Origin: Vreelandella neptunia
GTDB lineage: Bacteria > Pseudomonadota > Gammaproteobacteria > Pseudomonadales > Halomonadaceae
DNA: 64,000 nt
Assembly: GCF_034479615.1 (NCBI RefSeq)
Contig: NZ_CP140255.1
Span: 2,108,001 to 2,172,000 of the forward strand
Direction: 5' to 3'
A program made the position numbers and the translations under genes. The notes beneath the pieces were generated by a model. It was given only the letters and a program-made list of their open reading frames with translations, had not been told where the DNA came from and did not search any database. Of the stretch, positions 38,427-47,025 are shown piece after piece. Positions within the stretch are counted from its first letter, which is position 1, and every line of letters starts with the position of its first letter.

Positions 38427-38738
38427 TTACTCGCTAGGGAATAAGCTAGTCAGCTTAGTGGCCAGCATGACATTACCGGTCGCTTTTAGCTTACCGGTCA
38501 TAAAGGCCGTCATGCCATTGATCTCACCGCTCATAATCCCTTTTAGCGTGTCAGTGGTAAGGCTCAAGCTGACAGAAGGATCGTCATGCTCACCCTCTTG
38601 TACGTCCAGCGTGCCATCCTGGATATTTAAGTAGTAGCTGCCTGCATCGGTAAAGTGAAACTGGAAAACTTCATCCATGCCCTTTGCTGCTGCAGGATTA
38701 AAACGCGCTTTTAGCTTCTCAAGGGTGTTGTTTGACAT
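38427..38738 (-). CDS. SCP2 sterol-transfer domain protein
   Basis: 103 residues consisting of one SCP2 lipid-binding domain (FQFHFTDAGSYYLNIQDGTL, then MSGEINGMTAFMTGKLKATG). Start at 38738 with GAGAG 7 bases upstream. Stand-alone SCP2 proteins bind acyl lipids, with an unclear role in bacteria. Convergent with nudC (25-base gap). The 180 bases between it and sohB hold the divergent promoters. Confidence 0.85.
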   Translation of the reverse strand: MSNNTLEKLKARFNPAAAKGMDEVFQFHFTDAGSYYLNIQDGTLDVQEGEHDDPSVSLSLTTDTLKGIMSGEINGMTAFMTGKLKATGNVMLATKLTSLFPSE

Positions 38739-38919
38739 AACATATCTCTCGGTTAAGTAGATCAGGCTAAGGCTAGCGACCATAGCCAAAAGAAACAATC
38801 GTAAAGGCAAGCGAGGTTATTTCATACGGGCGTTCCAATCAAGCGCGCTAGTCACTATCAACAAACGCATATACAACGCACGAGCTATAAAGGAATTAAT
38901 CCTCTAATGGAGAACGTCA

Positions 38920-39963
38920 ATGAGTGAATGGGTAGCAGAGATAGGCACCTTTGTTGTGCAAACCACCATCGTGATGGCGCTAATAGGCTTTGGCCTGCTG
39001 CTGATTGCACGAACCAAGCAGGACAAAGAGAGCGAGCTGAAACTCACGATCGAACCACTTAACGATCAACGCCGCCGCCGTGTTCGGCGTTTGCGGCTGG
39101 CTGCCACGCTTCCTGGTGCACGCAAAAAACTGCTGAAACTATTTCGTAGTGAAGATAAAAAACGTCACAAAGAGAACAAAACGGAGCAGGATGCCGCCTC
39201 AGCGGCGCGGGTTTGGGTGCTCGACTTTCACGGCGATCTGAAAGCCTCGCAAACCGAGCATTTTGCTCAAGAGGTGTCGGCCATCATCGGTGTCGCTGCT
39301 AAGGAAGACGAGGTAGTGGTGCGGCTTGAGTCCGCGGGTGGACTGGTGCATGCCTATGGGTTGGCGGCGGCCCAGTTAGACCGGCTGCGCACGGCGGGGC
39401 TAAACACAACCGTGTGTATCGACAAGGTGGCGGCAAGCGGTGGTTACCTGATGGCCTGTACCGCGCAGCACATTAAGGCCGCGCCCTTTGCAGTGATTGG
39501 CTCTATCGGCGTGGTGGCGCAAGTGCCCAATATTCATCGTCTGCTAAAGCGCCACGATGTTGACGTAGAACTGCTGACCGCCGGTAAATACAAGCGTACC
39601 TTAACCGTGCTGGGTGAAAATACCGAAGAGGGCAAAGCAAAGTTCTTGGAGGACTTAGAGAATACGCACCGCTTGTTTAAAGGCTATGTGGCAGAACGGC
39701 GTCCCGCCATGGATATCGATACCCTCGCCACAGGCGAAATTTGGTATGGTAGCGAGGCATTATCGCTTCAGCTTGTCGACAGCGTAGGAACCAGCGAAGC
39801 CTATCTGGTTGAACGTATGAGCGAGGCGCAAGTATTCACAGTGAAGCTAGAAGCCCCTAAAACCGTCAGTCGTAAACTGGGATTGGCCATTTCAGAAGGC
39901 GTTGAAAAAGCGGCGCTGAAAGCGCTTGGCCTAATCGACGCCGCTGGGTGGCAGCGGCGCTGA
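38920..39963 (+). CDS. sohB: inner-membrane serine protease SohB (peptidase S49)
   Basis: 347 residues. N-terminal membrane helix (VVQTTIVMALIGFGLLLIA), a basic linker, then the S49 domain from about residue 90. The nucleophilic Ser is in KVAASGGYLMACTA near 170 and the general-base Lys in TAGKYKRTLTVLG near 222. It acts on membrane or secreted peptides; in E. coli SohB can suppress loss of DegP. Confidence 0.92.
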   Translation: MSEWVAEIGTFVVQTTIVMALIGFGLLLIARTKQDKESELKLTIEPLNDQRRRRVRRLRLAATLPGARKKLLKLFRSEDKKRHKENKTEQDAASAARVWVLDFHGDLKASQTEHFAQEVSAIIGVAAKEDEVVVRLESAGGLVHAYGLAAAQLDRLRTAGLNTTVCIDKVAASGGYLMACTAQHIKAAPFAVIGSIGVVAQVPNIHRLLKRHDVDVELLTAGKYKRTLTVLGENTEEGKAKFLEDLENTHRLFKGYVAERRPAMDIDTLATGEIWYGSEALSLQLVDSVGTSEAYLVERMSEAQVFTVKLEAPKTVSRKLGLAISEGVEKAALKALGLIDAAGWQRR

Positions 39964-39980
39964 GGTTAAATCTTGGAGCG

Positions 39981-40301
39981 TTATGCGGCGTAATGGTGTG
40001 CCAAGGTATCAATCACGGCCTTGGCACTTTCGCTGCTTAACGAGTAGTAGATGGTTTGTGACTCCCGTCGGGTATCGACGAGCTCATCACGCCGCAAAAT
40101 AGCCAGATGTTGTGATAGTGCCGACTGGCTTAACGCGAGTTGTTGATTAATTTGCGTCACTGACAGCTCTTTCTCGGCAAGCAGGCAGAGGATTTGCAGC
40201 CGTTTTTCATTGGCCAACGCTTTTAGCAGGTTGGTTCCCGCCTCAATAGCGCGACAGTTATGTTCAAGCAGGCGTGTAGCGGCGCTTGTAGAAGCAGACA
40301 T
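39981..40301 (-). CDS. ArsR/SmtB-family transcriptional repressor (BigR/YgaV-like)
   Basis: 106 residues: winged helix with LSVTQINQQLALSQSALSQHLAILRRDELV as DNA-binding part (about 45-75). The N-terminus contains Cys16 and the alpha-2 region has ANEKRLQILCLLAEKE with one Cys. BigR, SqrR and YgaV have a Cys at this alpha-2 position plus one near the C-terminus and sense persulfide. Here the C-terminus reads AHHYAA without Cys, so the sensing chemistry may differ. The four-copy repeat at 40337-40384 directly upstream is a probable autoregulatory operator. Confidence 0.85.
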   Translation of the reverse strand: MSASTSAATRLLEHNCRAIEAGTNLLKALANEKRLQILCLLAEKELSVTQINQQLALSQSALSQHLAILRRDELVDTRRESQTIYYSLSSESAKAVIDTLAHHYAA

Positions 40302-40336
40302 AATGATCTCCTTGCCTACACTGTTACTTCAGCGTT

Positions 40337-40384
40337 TTTATAAGCATTATTTATAAACATTGTTTTATAAGTATGTTTTTATAA
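40337..40384. repeat. Four tandem TTTATAA operator-like repeats
   Basis: TTTATAA recurs at 40337, 40350, 40364 and 40378 (steps of 13, 14 and 14 bases), each followed by a CATT/TATG/CAGTG-like tail. They occupy 36-83 bases upstream of the ArsR start, where an ArsR-type repressor would bind. The rest of the 40385-40640 gap up to prpE shows no gene and no clear hairpin. Confidence 0.6.
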
Positions 40385-40640
40385 ACAGTGTTATTCGTTG
40401 TCACGGCATCGTCGCGTCGCGAAGATTATTTATTCAATGATCAGTAATTTAGTGAGTTTTGTCCAAGCTGCTGTTTAACGATTAATCAATGGTAGTAATT
40501 CGTCATCTTGTCGACAATGTCGGTGCCTGTCTACCGCTTTGGTCGCTATTTAGCCCATAGTATGAGGGCGAAGTGTCGGTTTCCTTTATACAGTGTCAAC
40601 AATCTTCCTTAAGCGTTACTACAAAAAAGATAGGGACACC

Positions 40641-42566
40641 ATGAGCCACTACCAACACACCTTCCAACGCTCCATCGAACACCCTGAATCGTTCTGGGCC
40701 GAACAGGCCAAACGTATTCCCTGGTACACACCACCTAAGACCATCCTCAGCTACGATGAGCAGAGCGCTGGAACAGCGCATGCCCGTTGGTTTAGCGACG
40801 GTGAAATGAACCTTAGCTACGCGGCACTGGATTACCACGTCGAAAATGGGCGTGGTGATCAGGCGGCGATTTTCTGGGATTCGCCTGCCGCAAAGGCTAA
40901 GCAGACCATTAGCTACCGCGAAATGCGCGATAAAGTGGCGCATTTCGCAGGGGCGCTGGCGCAGTTGGGCGTTACCAAAGGCGATCGTGTGGTGATCTAT
41001 ATGCCGATGATCCCCGAAGCCATGGTGGCCATGTACGCCTGTGCCCGGCTTGGTGCCATACACTCGGTGGTATTTGGTGGCTTCGCCCCCCACGAACTGG
41101 CGGCACGGATTGAAGACGCCGAGCCTAAAGTGGTGGTTGCCGCTTCCTGCGGTATCGAGCTGGGCAAGGTATTGCCCTATAAGCCAATGGTAGACCAAGC
41201 CGTTGAATTAAGCGCCCATAAGCCGGATGCCTGTGTCGTTTATCAGCGTGAAGCGCACCGGGCTGAATTGGAGGAGGGCGATTACGACTGGGAAGAGTTG
41301 GTTGCCAACGCCCCATTTGCTGAGTGCGTGCCGGTGAAGGGAACCGACCCGCTGTACATCCTCTATACCTCAGGCACCACCGGAAAACCCAAAGGCGTTA
41401 TGCGCGATACGGGTGGCTACGCGGTGGCGCTGGCCTATTCGATGCAGGCGATCTATGCAATGGAGCCCGGTGAAGTGTTCTTTACCGCTTCGGATGTGGG
41501 CTGGGTCGTCGGGCACTCCTACATTGTTTACGCCCCCTTGCTAGTGGGTTGCACTACGGTGGTATACGAGGGCAAGCCGGTAAAAACCCCCGACGCGGGC
41601 AGCTTCTGGCGGTTAATCGAGGAGTACCGGGTGAAGAGCTTCTTCACCGCGCCCACGGCGTTTCGCGCGATTAAGAAAGAGGATCCCGATGCCAAGCTGC
41701 TACAGAACTACGATATCAGCAGCCTAAAGCATCTTTACGTGGCCGGTGAACGCCTCGATCCACCCACGTTTCACTGGCTGGATGACCTTTTGGACGTGCC
41801 AGTGATTGATCACTGGTGGCAAACTGAAACCGGCTGGCCCATCGCCGCTAACTTGCCCGGTATAGAGCCTGTGCCCACCAAGGCTGGATCCGCAACGTTC
41901 CCCGTTCCTGGCTTCAATGTGCAAGTGCTCAACCGCGACGGCGAGCAGGCCAAACCCATGGAGCAGGGTAGTGTGGTGATCAAACAGCCCATGCCACCTG
42001 GTTGCTTGACCGGCGTATGGCGCGACGAAAAGCGCTTTCATAGTGCCTATATGGCGGCATTCCCCGGCTACTACCTAACCGGCGATGGCGGTTATTTCGA
42101 TGAGCAAGGCTATCTGTTCATCATGGGCCGCACCGATGACGTCATTAACGTGGCAGGGCACAGACTCTCGACCGGTGAAATGGAAGAGGTGGTCGGTGCT
42201 CATCCTGCGGTGGCTGAGTGCGCGGTCATTGGGATTCATGACGATCTAAAAGGGCAGTTGCCGATCGGCTTGGTGATCCCGAAAGATGGCTTTGATGGTG
42301 ATGAAGCCACATTGGAGGCCGAACTGATTGCGCGGGTTCGCGAGCATATTGGCCCGATTGCCTGCTTCAAACAGGTGTTAGTGGTTGACCGCTTACCCAA
42401 AACCCGCTCTGGTAAAATTCTGCGCAAACTTCTGCGTACGATTGCCGACGGCAAAGAGTTTGGTATTCCCTCCACCATTGATGACCCCACCAGCCTTGCC
42501 GATGTTCACGCCGCCATGCGCGAACGCTCGGTAGGCGCTGCGGACAAAGCCACACCGCTGGATTGA
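40641..42566 (+). CDS. prpE: propionyl-CoA synthetase, PrpE-like
   Basis: 641 residues from the ATG at 40641 (AGGGA 4 bases upstream). ANL-superfamily ligase of the acetyl/propionyl-CoA synthetase group. The phosphate loop is YTSGTTGKPKGVMRDTGGYA, and MRDTGGYAVAL is typical of PrpE rather than Acs. Further motifs are ASDVGWVVGHSY, WWQTETGWPIA and the acetylatable Lys in TRSGKILRKLLR. It makes propionyl-CoA (or acetyl-CoA) from the acid and ATP. The other prp genes are not adjacent, so it seems to stand alone. Confidence 0.88.
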   Translation: MSHYQHTFQRSIEHPESFWAEQAKRIPWYTPPKTILSYDEQSAGTAHARWFSDGEMNLSYAALDYHVENGRGDQAAIFWDSPAAKAKQTISYREMRDKVAHFAGALAQLGVTKGDRVVIYMPMIPEAMVAMYACARLGAIHSVVFGGFAPHELAARIEDAEPKVVVAASCGIELGKVLPYKPMVDQAVELSAHKPDACVVYQREAHRAELEEGDYDWEELVANAPFAECVPVKGTDPLYILYTSGTTGKPKGVMRDTGGYAVALAYSMQAIYAMEPGEVFFTASDVGWVVGHSYIVYAPLLVGCTTVVYEGKPVKTPDAGSFWRLIEEYRVKSFFTAPTAFRAIKKEDPDAKLLQNYDISSLKHLYVAGERLDPPTFHWLDDLLDVPVIDHWWQTETGWPIAANLPGIEPVPTKAGSATFPVPGFNVQVLNRDGEQAKPMEQGSVVIKQPMPPGCLTGVWRDEKRFHSAYMAAFPGYYLTGDGGYFDEQGYLFIMGRTDDVINVAGHRLSTGEMEEVVGAHPAVAECAVIGIHDDLKGQLPIGLVIPKDGFDGDEATLEAELIARVREHIGPIACFKQVLVVDRLPKTRSGKILRKLLRTIADGKEFGIPSTIDDPTSLADVHAAMRERSVGAADKATPLD

Positions 42567-42586
42567 TGCGACTAAATTAGCCAAGT

Positions 42587-42732
42587 GCGAGGGCAGATTG
42601 AAGCGAGGGTCTTTCGCCATGGCCGGAAAGTGTTCCCGACAATTCCGGCATTTCCGCCATCCATGGCGGTCAGATGGCGAAAGTAGCGCCCAAGGATGGG
42701 TTCACAGCGCCCTCGCGGAAACCTGCCCTCGC
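42587..42732. repeat. Nested inverted-repeat element (structured RNA or MITE-like)
   Basis: Several perfect arms are nested: GCGAGGGCAG (42587-42596) with CTGCCCTCGC (42723-42732); GCGAGGG (42603-42609) with CCCTCGC (42710-42716); CTTTCGCCAT (42611-42620) with ATGGCGAAAG (42674-42683); GCCGGAA (42622-42628) with TTCCGGC (42643-42649). A further small hairpin CCGCCAT/ATGGCGG lies at 42654-42669. The 146-base unit sits between prpE and the yhhQ promoter. It is too elaborate for a simple terminator and has no U tract, and looks like a dispersed non-coding repeat. Confidence 0.6.
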
Positions 42733-42867
42733 CACGATTGCATGCAGATTGCCAGGGGGTGGCAGCTTGCATAGCTTAGCTTTTAATATTATGCAGAAGC
42801 CGTATAATGCGCTCCCCAGAATGGCGTAGGGTTTTGTTACAAGCTGACCGAATGCGCTGACTACCCC

Positions 42868-42904
42868 GAGGGTTCCCTAACCCCTCTTCTCTATTAAAAA
42901 AAGG
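42868..42904 (+). ncRNA. Probable preQ1-I riboswitch in the yhhQ leader
   Basis: Stem GAGGG (42868-42872) / CCCTC (42882-42886) encloses the loop TTCCCTAAC, then a U/A-rich tail runs to AAAAAAAGG (42896-42904). This resembles the minimal preQ1-I H-type pseudoknot: short GC stem, loop ending UAAC before the C run, and A-rich tail ending in AGG. The loop CCU could pair with the tail AGG, which is also the Shine-Dalgarno sequence 9 bases before the yhhQ start, so ligand binding would block translation. A good -10 box TATAAT is at 42803-42808. The downstream gene is a queuosine-precursor transporter, a known target of this riboswitch class. The tail is a few bases longer than in the best-known examples. 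Confidence 0.65.
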
Positions 42905-42913
42905 TCTACCCGC

Positions 42914-43582
42914 ATGTTTGCATTGAGTGAGACTCAGCACCGCCGTTGCCTAATGGTGATGGTGGCTTTCCATATCGGCATTATTGCCGCCAGTAACTAT
43001 CTCGTTCAGCTACCGTTTACGCTCTTTGGCTTTCATACCACCTGGGGCGCGTTTAGCTTCCCGTTTATCTTTCTAGCCACCGACCTCACGGTGCGTCTGT
43101 TTGGTAAAGGGCCGGCTCGATCGATTATTCTGCGCGTTATGCTTCCCGCGCTGTTGGTCTCCTATGTGGTATCCGTGGTATTTCCCCGCGGCAGCTTTGC
43201 CGGGATTGAGGCTCTTTCGGAGTGGAATCTGTTTGTCGCCCGTATCGCCCTCGCCAGCTTCCTGGCCTATGTGATTGGCCAACTGCTGGATGTTCAAGTG
43301 TTTGACCGCTTGCGCCAGTGGGCATGGTGGGTGGCGCCCGTTTGCTCAACGGTGTTGGGTAACCTGGCCGACACCTTTGCATTCTTCTCGGCGGCGTTCT
43401 ATAACAGCCCAGACCCGTTTATGGCCGCCAATTGGGTAGAAATCGCCGCCGTCGACTACGCGATTAAGCTTGCTATCAGCCTGCTGTTTTTCCTGCCGCT
43501 GTATGGCTTGCTGCTTGCCTGGCTAACCCGCCGCTTGGTGGTTTGGACAGGCCAGGTGGACGCCGAGCCCCGCACGGCGTAA
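42914..43582 (+). CDS. yhhQ: queuosine precursor transporter (YhhQ/VUT family)
   Basis: 222 residues with about six membrane helices, the size of E. coli YhhQ. Typical are AASNYLVQLPF and the acidic membrane segment PFIFLATDLTVRLFGKGPAR. It imports preQ0/preQ1 for the queuosine modification of tRNA. Start supported by AGG 9 bases upstream, within the probable riboswitch tail. Confidence 0.93.
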   Translation: MFALSETQHRRCLMVMVAFHIGIIAASNYLVQLPFTLFGFHTTWGAFSFPFIFLATDLTVRLFGKGPARSIILRVMLPALLVSYVVSVVFPRGSFAGIEALSEWNLFVARIALASFLAYVIGQLLDVQVFDRLRQWAWWVAPVCSTVLGNLADTFAFFSAAFYNSPDPFMAANWVEIAAVDYAIKLAISLLFFLPLYGLLLAWLTRRLVVWTGQVDAEPRTA

Positions 43583-43623
43583 TCGCGTAAACAACACAGA
43601 GACCGCAAGGCTTAGGAGCTAGC

Positions 43624-44427
43624 ATGACTGACGTTGCCACCGTAGATCTCCATTTTATCGATATGCCCGCCGAAGAAGCCGCCGCAGATACCACCCCGCT
43701 GGTGGTGATTCATGGCTTGCTGGGAAGTGCCGATAATTGGCGTTCGCACTTGAAAGTGTGGCAGCGCAGCCGCCGGGTGATCGCGCTGGATCTGCGTAAC
43801 CATGGCCGCTCGCCCCATGCAGAGGGAATGCGTTACGCCACCATGGCGGATGACGTTATCGCGCTACTTGATAAGCTCTCGATCGAGCGCGCTCACGTGC
43901 TGGGGCACTCCATGGGGGGCAAAGTGGCGATCAGCTTGGCGCGCCTGGCGCCGGAGCGGGTGGCGTCGTTGATCGTGGCCGATATTGCTCCGGTGGCTTA
44001 TGAGCATGGTCACGATGATGTGTTCGCCGCGCTGGACAGCGTACGAGAAGGGCAGCCCAAAAATCGTCGTGAAGCCGATGACCTGCTGGCCGAGCATGTG
44101 GACTTCCGGCCTACGCGGCTGTTCTTGGCCACCAACCTGGTGCGCAATGACGATAACGTCATGGCGCTTCGGGTAGGCTTAGATCAGATCAAACGCGGTT
44201 ATAGCGATATCATCGGCGTGCCTGATGGCGAGCAGCCTTTTGAAGGCCCGGCGTTGGTTCTTCGTGGCGGCGATTCCCACTACGTGGCTGACGATATGAT
44301 CCCCGCGCTGCGTGAGGTGTTGCCCCGCGCTCGTGTGGTAACGCTTAAAAATGCCGGTCACTGGCTACACGCCGACCAGCCGGAAGCCTTTCAGCAGGCG
44401 GTCGAGGCGTTCGTCGACGCCCAGTAG
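43624..44427 (+). CDS. alpha/beta-hydrolase, YbfF-like esterase
   Basis: 267 residues. The oxyanion region VVIHGLLGSADNW is near residue 27, the nucleophile elbow GHSMGG near 97, and the catalytic His near the C-terminus in NAGHWLHADQP. The family includes YbfF, an esterase for short acyl-CoA or acyl esters. It is 41 bases behind yhhQ and may share its transcript. Confidence 0.85.
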   Translation: MTDVATVDLHFIDMPAEEAAADTTPLVVIHGLLGSADNWRSHLKVWQRSRRVIALDLRNHGRSPHAEGMRYATMADDVIALLDKLSIERAHVLGHSMGGKVAISLARLAPERVASLIVADIAPVAYEHGHDDVFAALDSVREGQPKNRREADDLLAEHVDFRPTRLFLATNLVRNDDNVMALRVGLDQIKRGYSDIIGVPDGEQPFEGPALVLRGGDSHYVADDMIPALREVLPRARVVTLKNAGHWLHADQPEAFQQAVEAFVDAQ

Positions 44428-44462
44428 ATACACGCGCAGTCATACAAACAAGCGCAGCCTAA

Positions 44463-45848
44463 TCAGAGCGGAGTGACCGTTAAGCCGTGCTGCTCTGGAT
44501 AACGCAAGAAACGGTTCAAAATTCGGTAGCTATCCACATCGAAGCTTGCGGGCGTGTCCGCAAGCGTTTGCGCGTTGTTAAAACTAGTCGCGCTGCCCAG
44601 ATAGCACCATTGGCGAACGACATGCCATGCAGACGCTGTCGCGCCCGCTGACTTCTCCTCAATAGCAATGCTGCCCGGCCAGGGCCACACGTTAACCTGA
44701 AGCTGGGTGAGTGCTTCCTGCGCCCGCTGGGTATGCGCTGCTATCGTCTCCTGCCCATTGCACGCCCCACGGCACTTGCCCACCTGATTGGCAAAACAGC
44801 GCCCCTTGCCTTTTTCAAGCCCCAACACCCGAGGGCAGAGCTGGTGCTCTTCGGCAATGGCGCGCAATGCGTTCTTGGCCTCGCGTGCATTACGAAACAA
44901 ACCATACAGTGTGCCGCCTAGAGGCTGGGTTAGAGCGTTACCGCTGAGCAGCTCAGGGTGGTCGGCTCCTTCTGCCCAGTGCCAGGTAGTTAACTTGCGC
45001 TGCTTGCGCAGTTGCCGGTTCATAATCGGCATCAACGTTTTAACCAGCTGCGCTTCACGCAATTGGGCGCCTAAATCGCCAGCGGTCTCTTCCCACTCGA
45101 TATGCTGAACCTGCTGGGCGAGGCGCATCTCTTTGTCGTCTTGGTGGTCGCGCTGAAAGTGCCCCAGCACGCGGCTACGTAGGTTGATGCTTTTGCCCAC
45201 ATACAGGGGCAGCCGATTGTGGCCGTAAAACAGGTAAACCCCAGGGCAGGCGGGCAACCCTTCCAGCTGCGCGCTATCCAGGTGGGCAGGCAGCGTGCGG
45301 TGGCGACGCTCATCGCCCAGCAGGCGCTGCCACGCTTCATCACTATGCTCAACCTGCCACGCTTGCCAGAGCGACCACAGCGCATCGACATCGTCTTCGG
45401 CACGGTGATGGCGGGTGGGTGTAATACCGTAGCGGTTAAGCAGCGCTTTTAGGTTGTGCTGGCGCTCTTGGGGCGCTATCCGTCGGGATAAGCGCAGCGT
45501 GCATATCAGCGATGCACGGTAATCCTGGCCGGCGCGCTTAAATTCGTTGCGCAAAAAGCTGTAGTCAAAGCGCGCATTGTGGGCTACTAACTGCCCGTCG
45601 CCCAACCACTCCCGGAATGATTCGGCTATGTGTACAAAGCGTGGCGCATCAACCAGCATGTCGTCGCTAATTCCGGTCAACTGAGTGATTTGCCCGGGCA
45701 CTTTGCATTCTGGGTAAATTAAGCTCGTCCAACGATCCACCAGCTCACCGTTAACGACTTTGAGAGCGGCTATCTCGGTAATTCGATCCCGCGTCGCCCG
45801 GGTGCCGGTGGTTTCAACGTCTACAAAAATTAAAGCTGTTTCGCTCAT
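44463..45848 (-). CDS. DEDDh exonuclease fused to a GIY-YIG (UvrC/Cho-like) nuclease domain
   Basis: 461 residues from the ATG at 45848. The N-terminal ~175 residues are a DnaQ-type exonuclease (IFVDVETTGTRATRD, VAHNARFDYSFLRNEF, HRAEDDVDALWSLW). From about residue 195 a GIY-YIG domain follows (CPGVYLFYGHNRLPLYVGKS, then SRVLGHFQRDH), with further similarity to UvrC/Cho (GKGRCFANQVGKCRGACNG). UvrC's C-terminal endonuclease and HhH domains are absent. This fusion is a known bacterial family presumed to act in DNA repair, but its substrate is not established. Confidence 0.85.
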   Translation of the reverse strand: MSETALIFVDVETTGTRATRDRITEIAALKVVNGELVDRWTSLIYPECKVPGQITQLTGISDDMLVDAPRFVHIAESFREWLGDGQLVAHNARFDYSFLRNEFKRAGQDYRASLICTLRLSRRIAPQERQHNLKALLNRYGITPTRHHRAEDDVDALWSLWQAWQVEHSDEAWQRLLGDERRHRTLPAHLDSAQLEGLPACPGVYLFYGHNRLPLYVGKSINLRSRVLGHFQRDHQDDKEMRLAQQVQHIEWEETAGDLGAQLREAQLVKTLMPIMNRQLRKQRKLTTWHWAEGADHPELLSGNALTQPLGGTLYGLFRNAREAKNALRAIAEEHQLCPRVLGLEKGKGRCFANQVGKCRGACNGQETIAAHTQRAQEALTQLQVNVWPWPGSIAIEEKSAGATASAWHVVRQWCYLGSATSFNNAQTLADTPASFDVDSYRILNRFLRYPEQHGLTVTPL

Positions 45849-45888
45849 GGGCCGCCATGGTAGTGGATGGAAAGCGATCAATACGTGG

Positions 45889-47025
45889 TTATAAAGCGTG
45901 GGGATCTACGGCTAAACGCGATACGGGTAGCGTTGCGTCAGTAAGGCCCATTTTATTTAGAAAGGTTTCAAAACCAGCGTAGCGGCGGCTATCTAGTGCC
46001 GCGGGGCTCAGCGCCATACGACGCAGGATATCTTCCCAGGCGTTGGCGTTAATGTCATTTTCGAGCACAGGGTGCGCGCTAATCAGCAGCTTCCAGGCGG
46101 CGTCAGGGTTGTCGATAATCCAGTGGCTGGCTTGCTCAAGGGCAAGCACGAAGCGAGACCAAGTATCAGCGCGGCGGGCAAGCGTATCGCTATTAGCCAA
46201 CACCACCAGGCCGTCATTTCGAGGAATGTCTAGCTCATCGAAGCGAATGACGCGGGTGTTAATGCCTTCAGTCGCCAACTGCTGGGGAAGGTAGTGGTAA
46301 AAGCCATCGGCGACCGCATCAATCTGACCTTCCCGCATGGCTCGAATGGGATCGAAGTGCAGGTTGATAGGCGGGTTGAAATCATCGGTTTGCTGTACCG
46401 AGCGGGGAAGTAAACGCGGAATGCTCAAGTCTCGGCCTTCACCGGTGGTATAACCGTAGTGTAACCCTGCCAAGGTATTTTCAGTTTCCGCCTGCTCTTC
46501 GCCCGTCACGATGACCGCCGTTAGCGACGTTTCGATCAATGTCGCGATCCGGGTGATCGGCGCACCGTTATGGACATGTAGATGGAGCAGTGGCTGGCGG
46601 GTCAGCGCCAAATCGACTTCACCTGCGGTTAGCAGCTTGATAGCGATGGAAGGGTCGGCCGGTGACTGAATCTCCACCTCAAGGCCCTGGGCAGCGTATA
46701 GCCCCCGCTCTTTAGCAATCACCAAGGCGGCGTGCTGGGGGCTCAGGTACCAATCCAGCATTAGCGTAATGTGTTTAACCGGCGGTGGTTCGAGCGGCGG
46801 TGCCGGGGTCTGCGCCATGGTGGGCACTTCCTCGACGCTTTCGCTGTCATCGGTTCGCAAAAATGCTTCCGGCACCTCCACGTCTGTATCTAGCGTCAGT
46901 GGGGGCGTTTCTTGAGGGCTTTCTTCACTCTCTTCATTTGCGTAAATAACTGAATTAGAAAACAATAAGGTAACGATGAGACTCAACAGAATAGGGTGCC
47001 AACAGCGTGAGAGGCAACGCAACAT
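45889..47025 (-). CDS. NMT1/THI5-like periplasmic binding protein
   Basis: 378 residues from the ATG at 47025 (GGAG 9 bases upstream). Signal peptide 1-28, then an acidic/proline-rich spacer (about 30-75) before the binding fold KHITLMLDWYLSPQHAALVIAKERGLY, which matches the NMT1 domain used for thiamine-precursor, riboflavin, nitrate or sulfonate uptake. No permease or ATPase gene lies nearby, so it is an orphan. 40 bases separate it from the exonuclease gene downstream on the same strand. Confidence 0.85.
   Translation of the reverse strand: MLRCLSRCWHPILLSLIVTLLFSNSVIYANEESEESPQETPPLTLDTDVEVPEAFLRTDDSESVEEVPTMAQTPAPPLEPPPVKHITLMLDWYLSPQHAALVIAKERGLYAAQGLEVEIQSPADPSIAIKLLTAGEVDLALTRQPLLHLHVHNGAPITRIATLIETSLTAVIVTGEEQAETENTLAGLHYGYTTGEGRDLSIPRLLPRSVQQTDDFNPPINLHFDPIRAMREGQIDAVADGFYHYLPQQLATEGINTRVIRFDELDIPRNDGLVVLANSDTLARRADTWSRFVLALEQASHWIIDNPDAAWKLLISAHPVLENDINANAWEDILRRMALSPAALDSRRYAGFETFLNKMGLTDATLPVSRLAVDPHAL

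Noticed and set aside
40337..40384. CRISPR or satellite repeat
   Set aside because: Units are only 13-14 bases without unique spacers; an operator array is more likely.
42903..43010. Terminator between the riboswitch-like stem and yhhQ
   Set aside because: The A-rich tail on the plus strand is not a U tract, so control at translation is more probable than termination.
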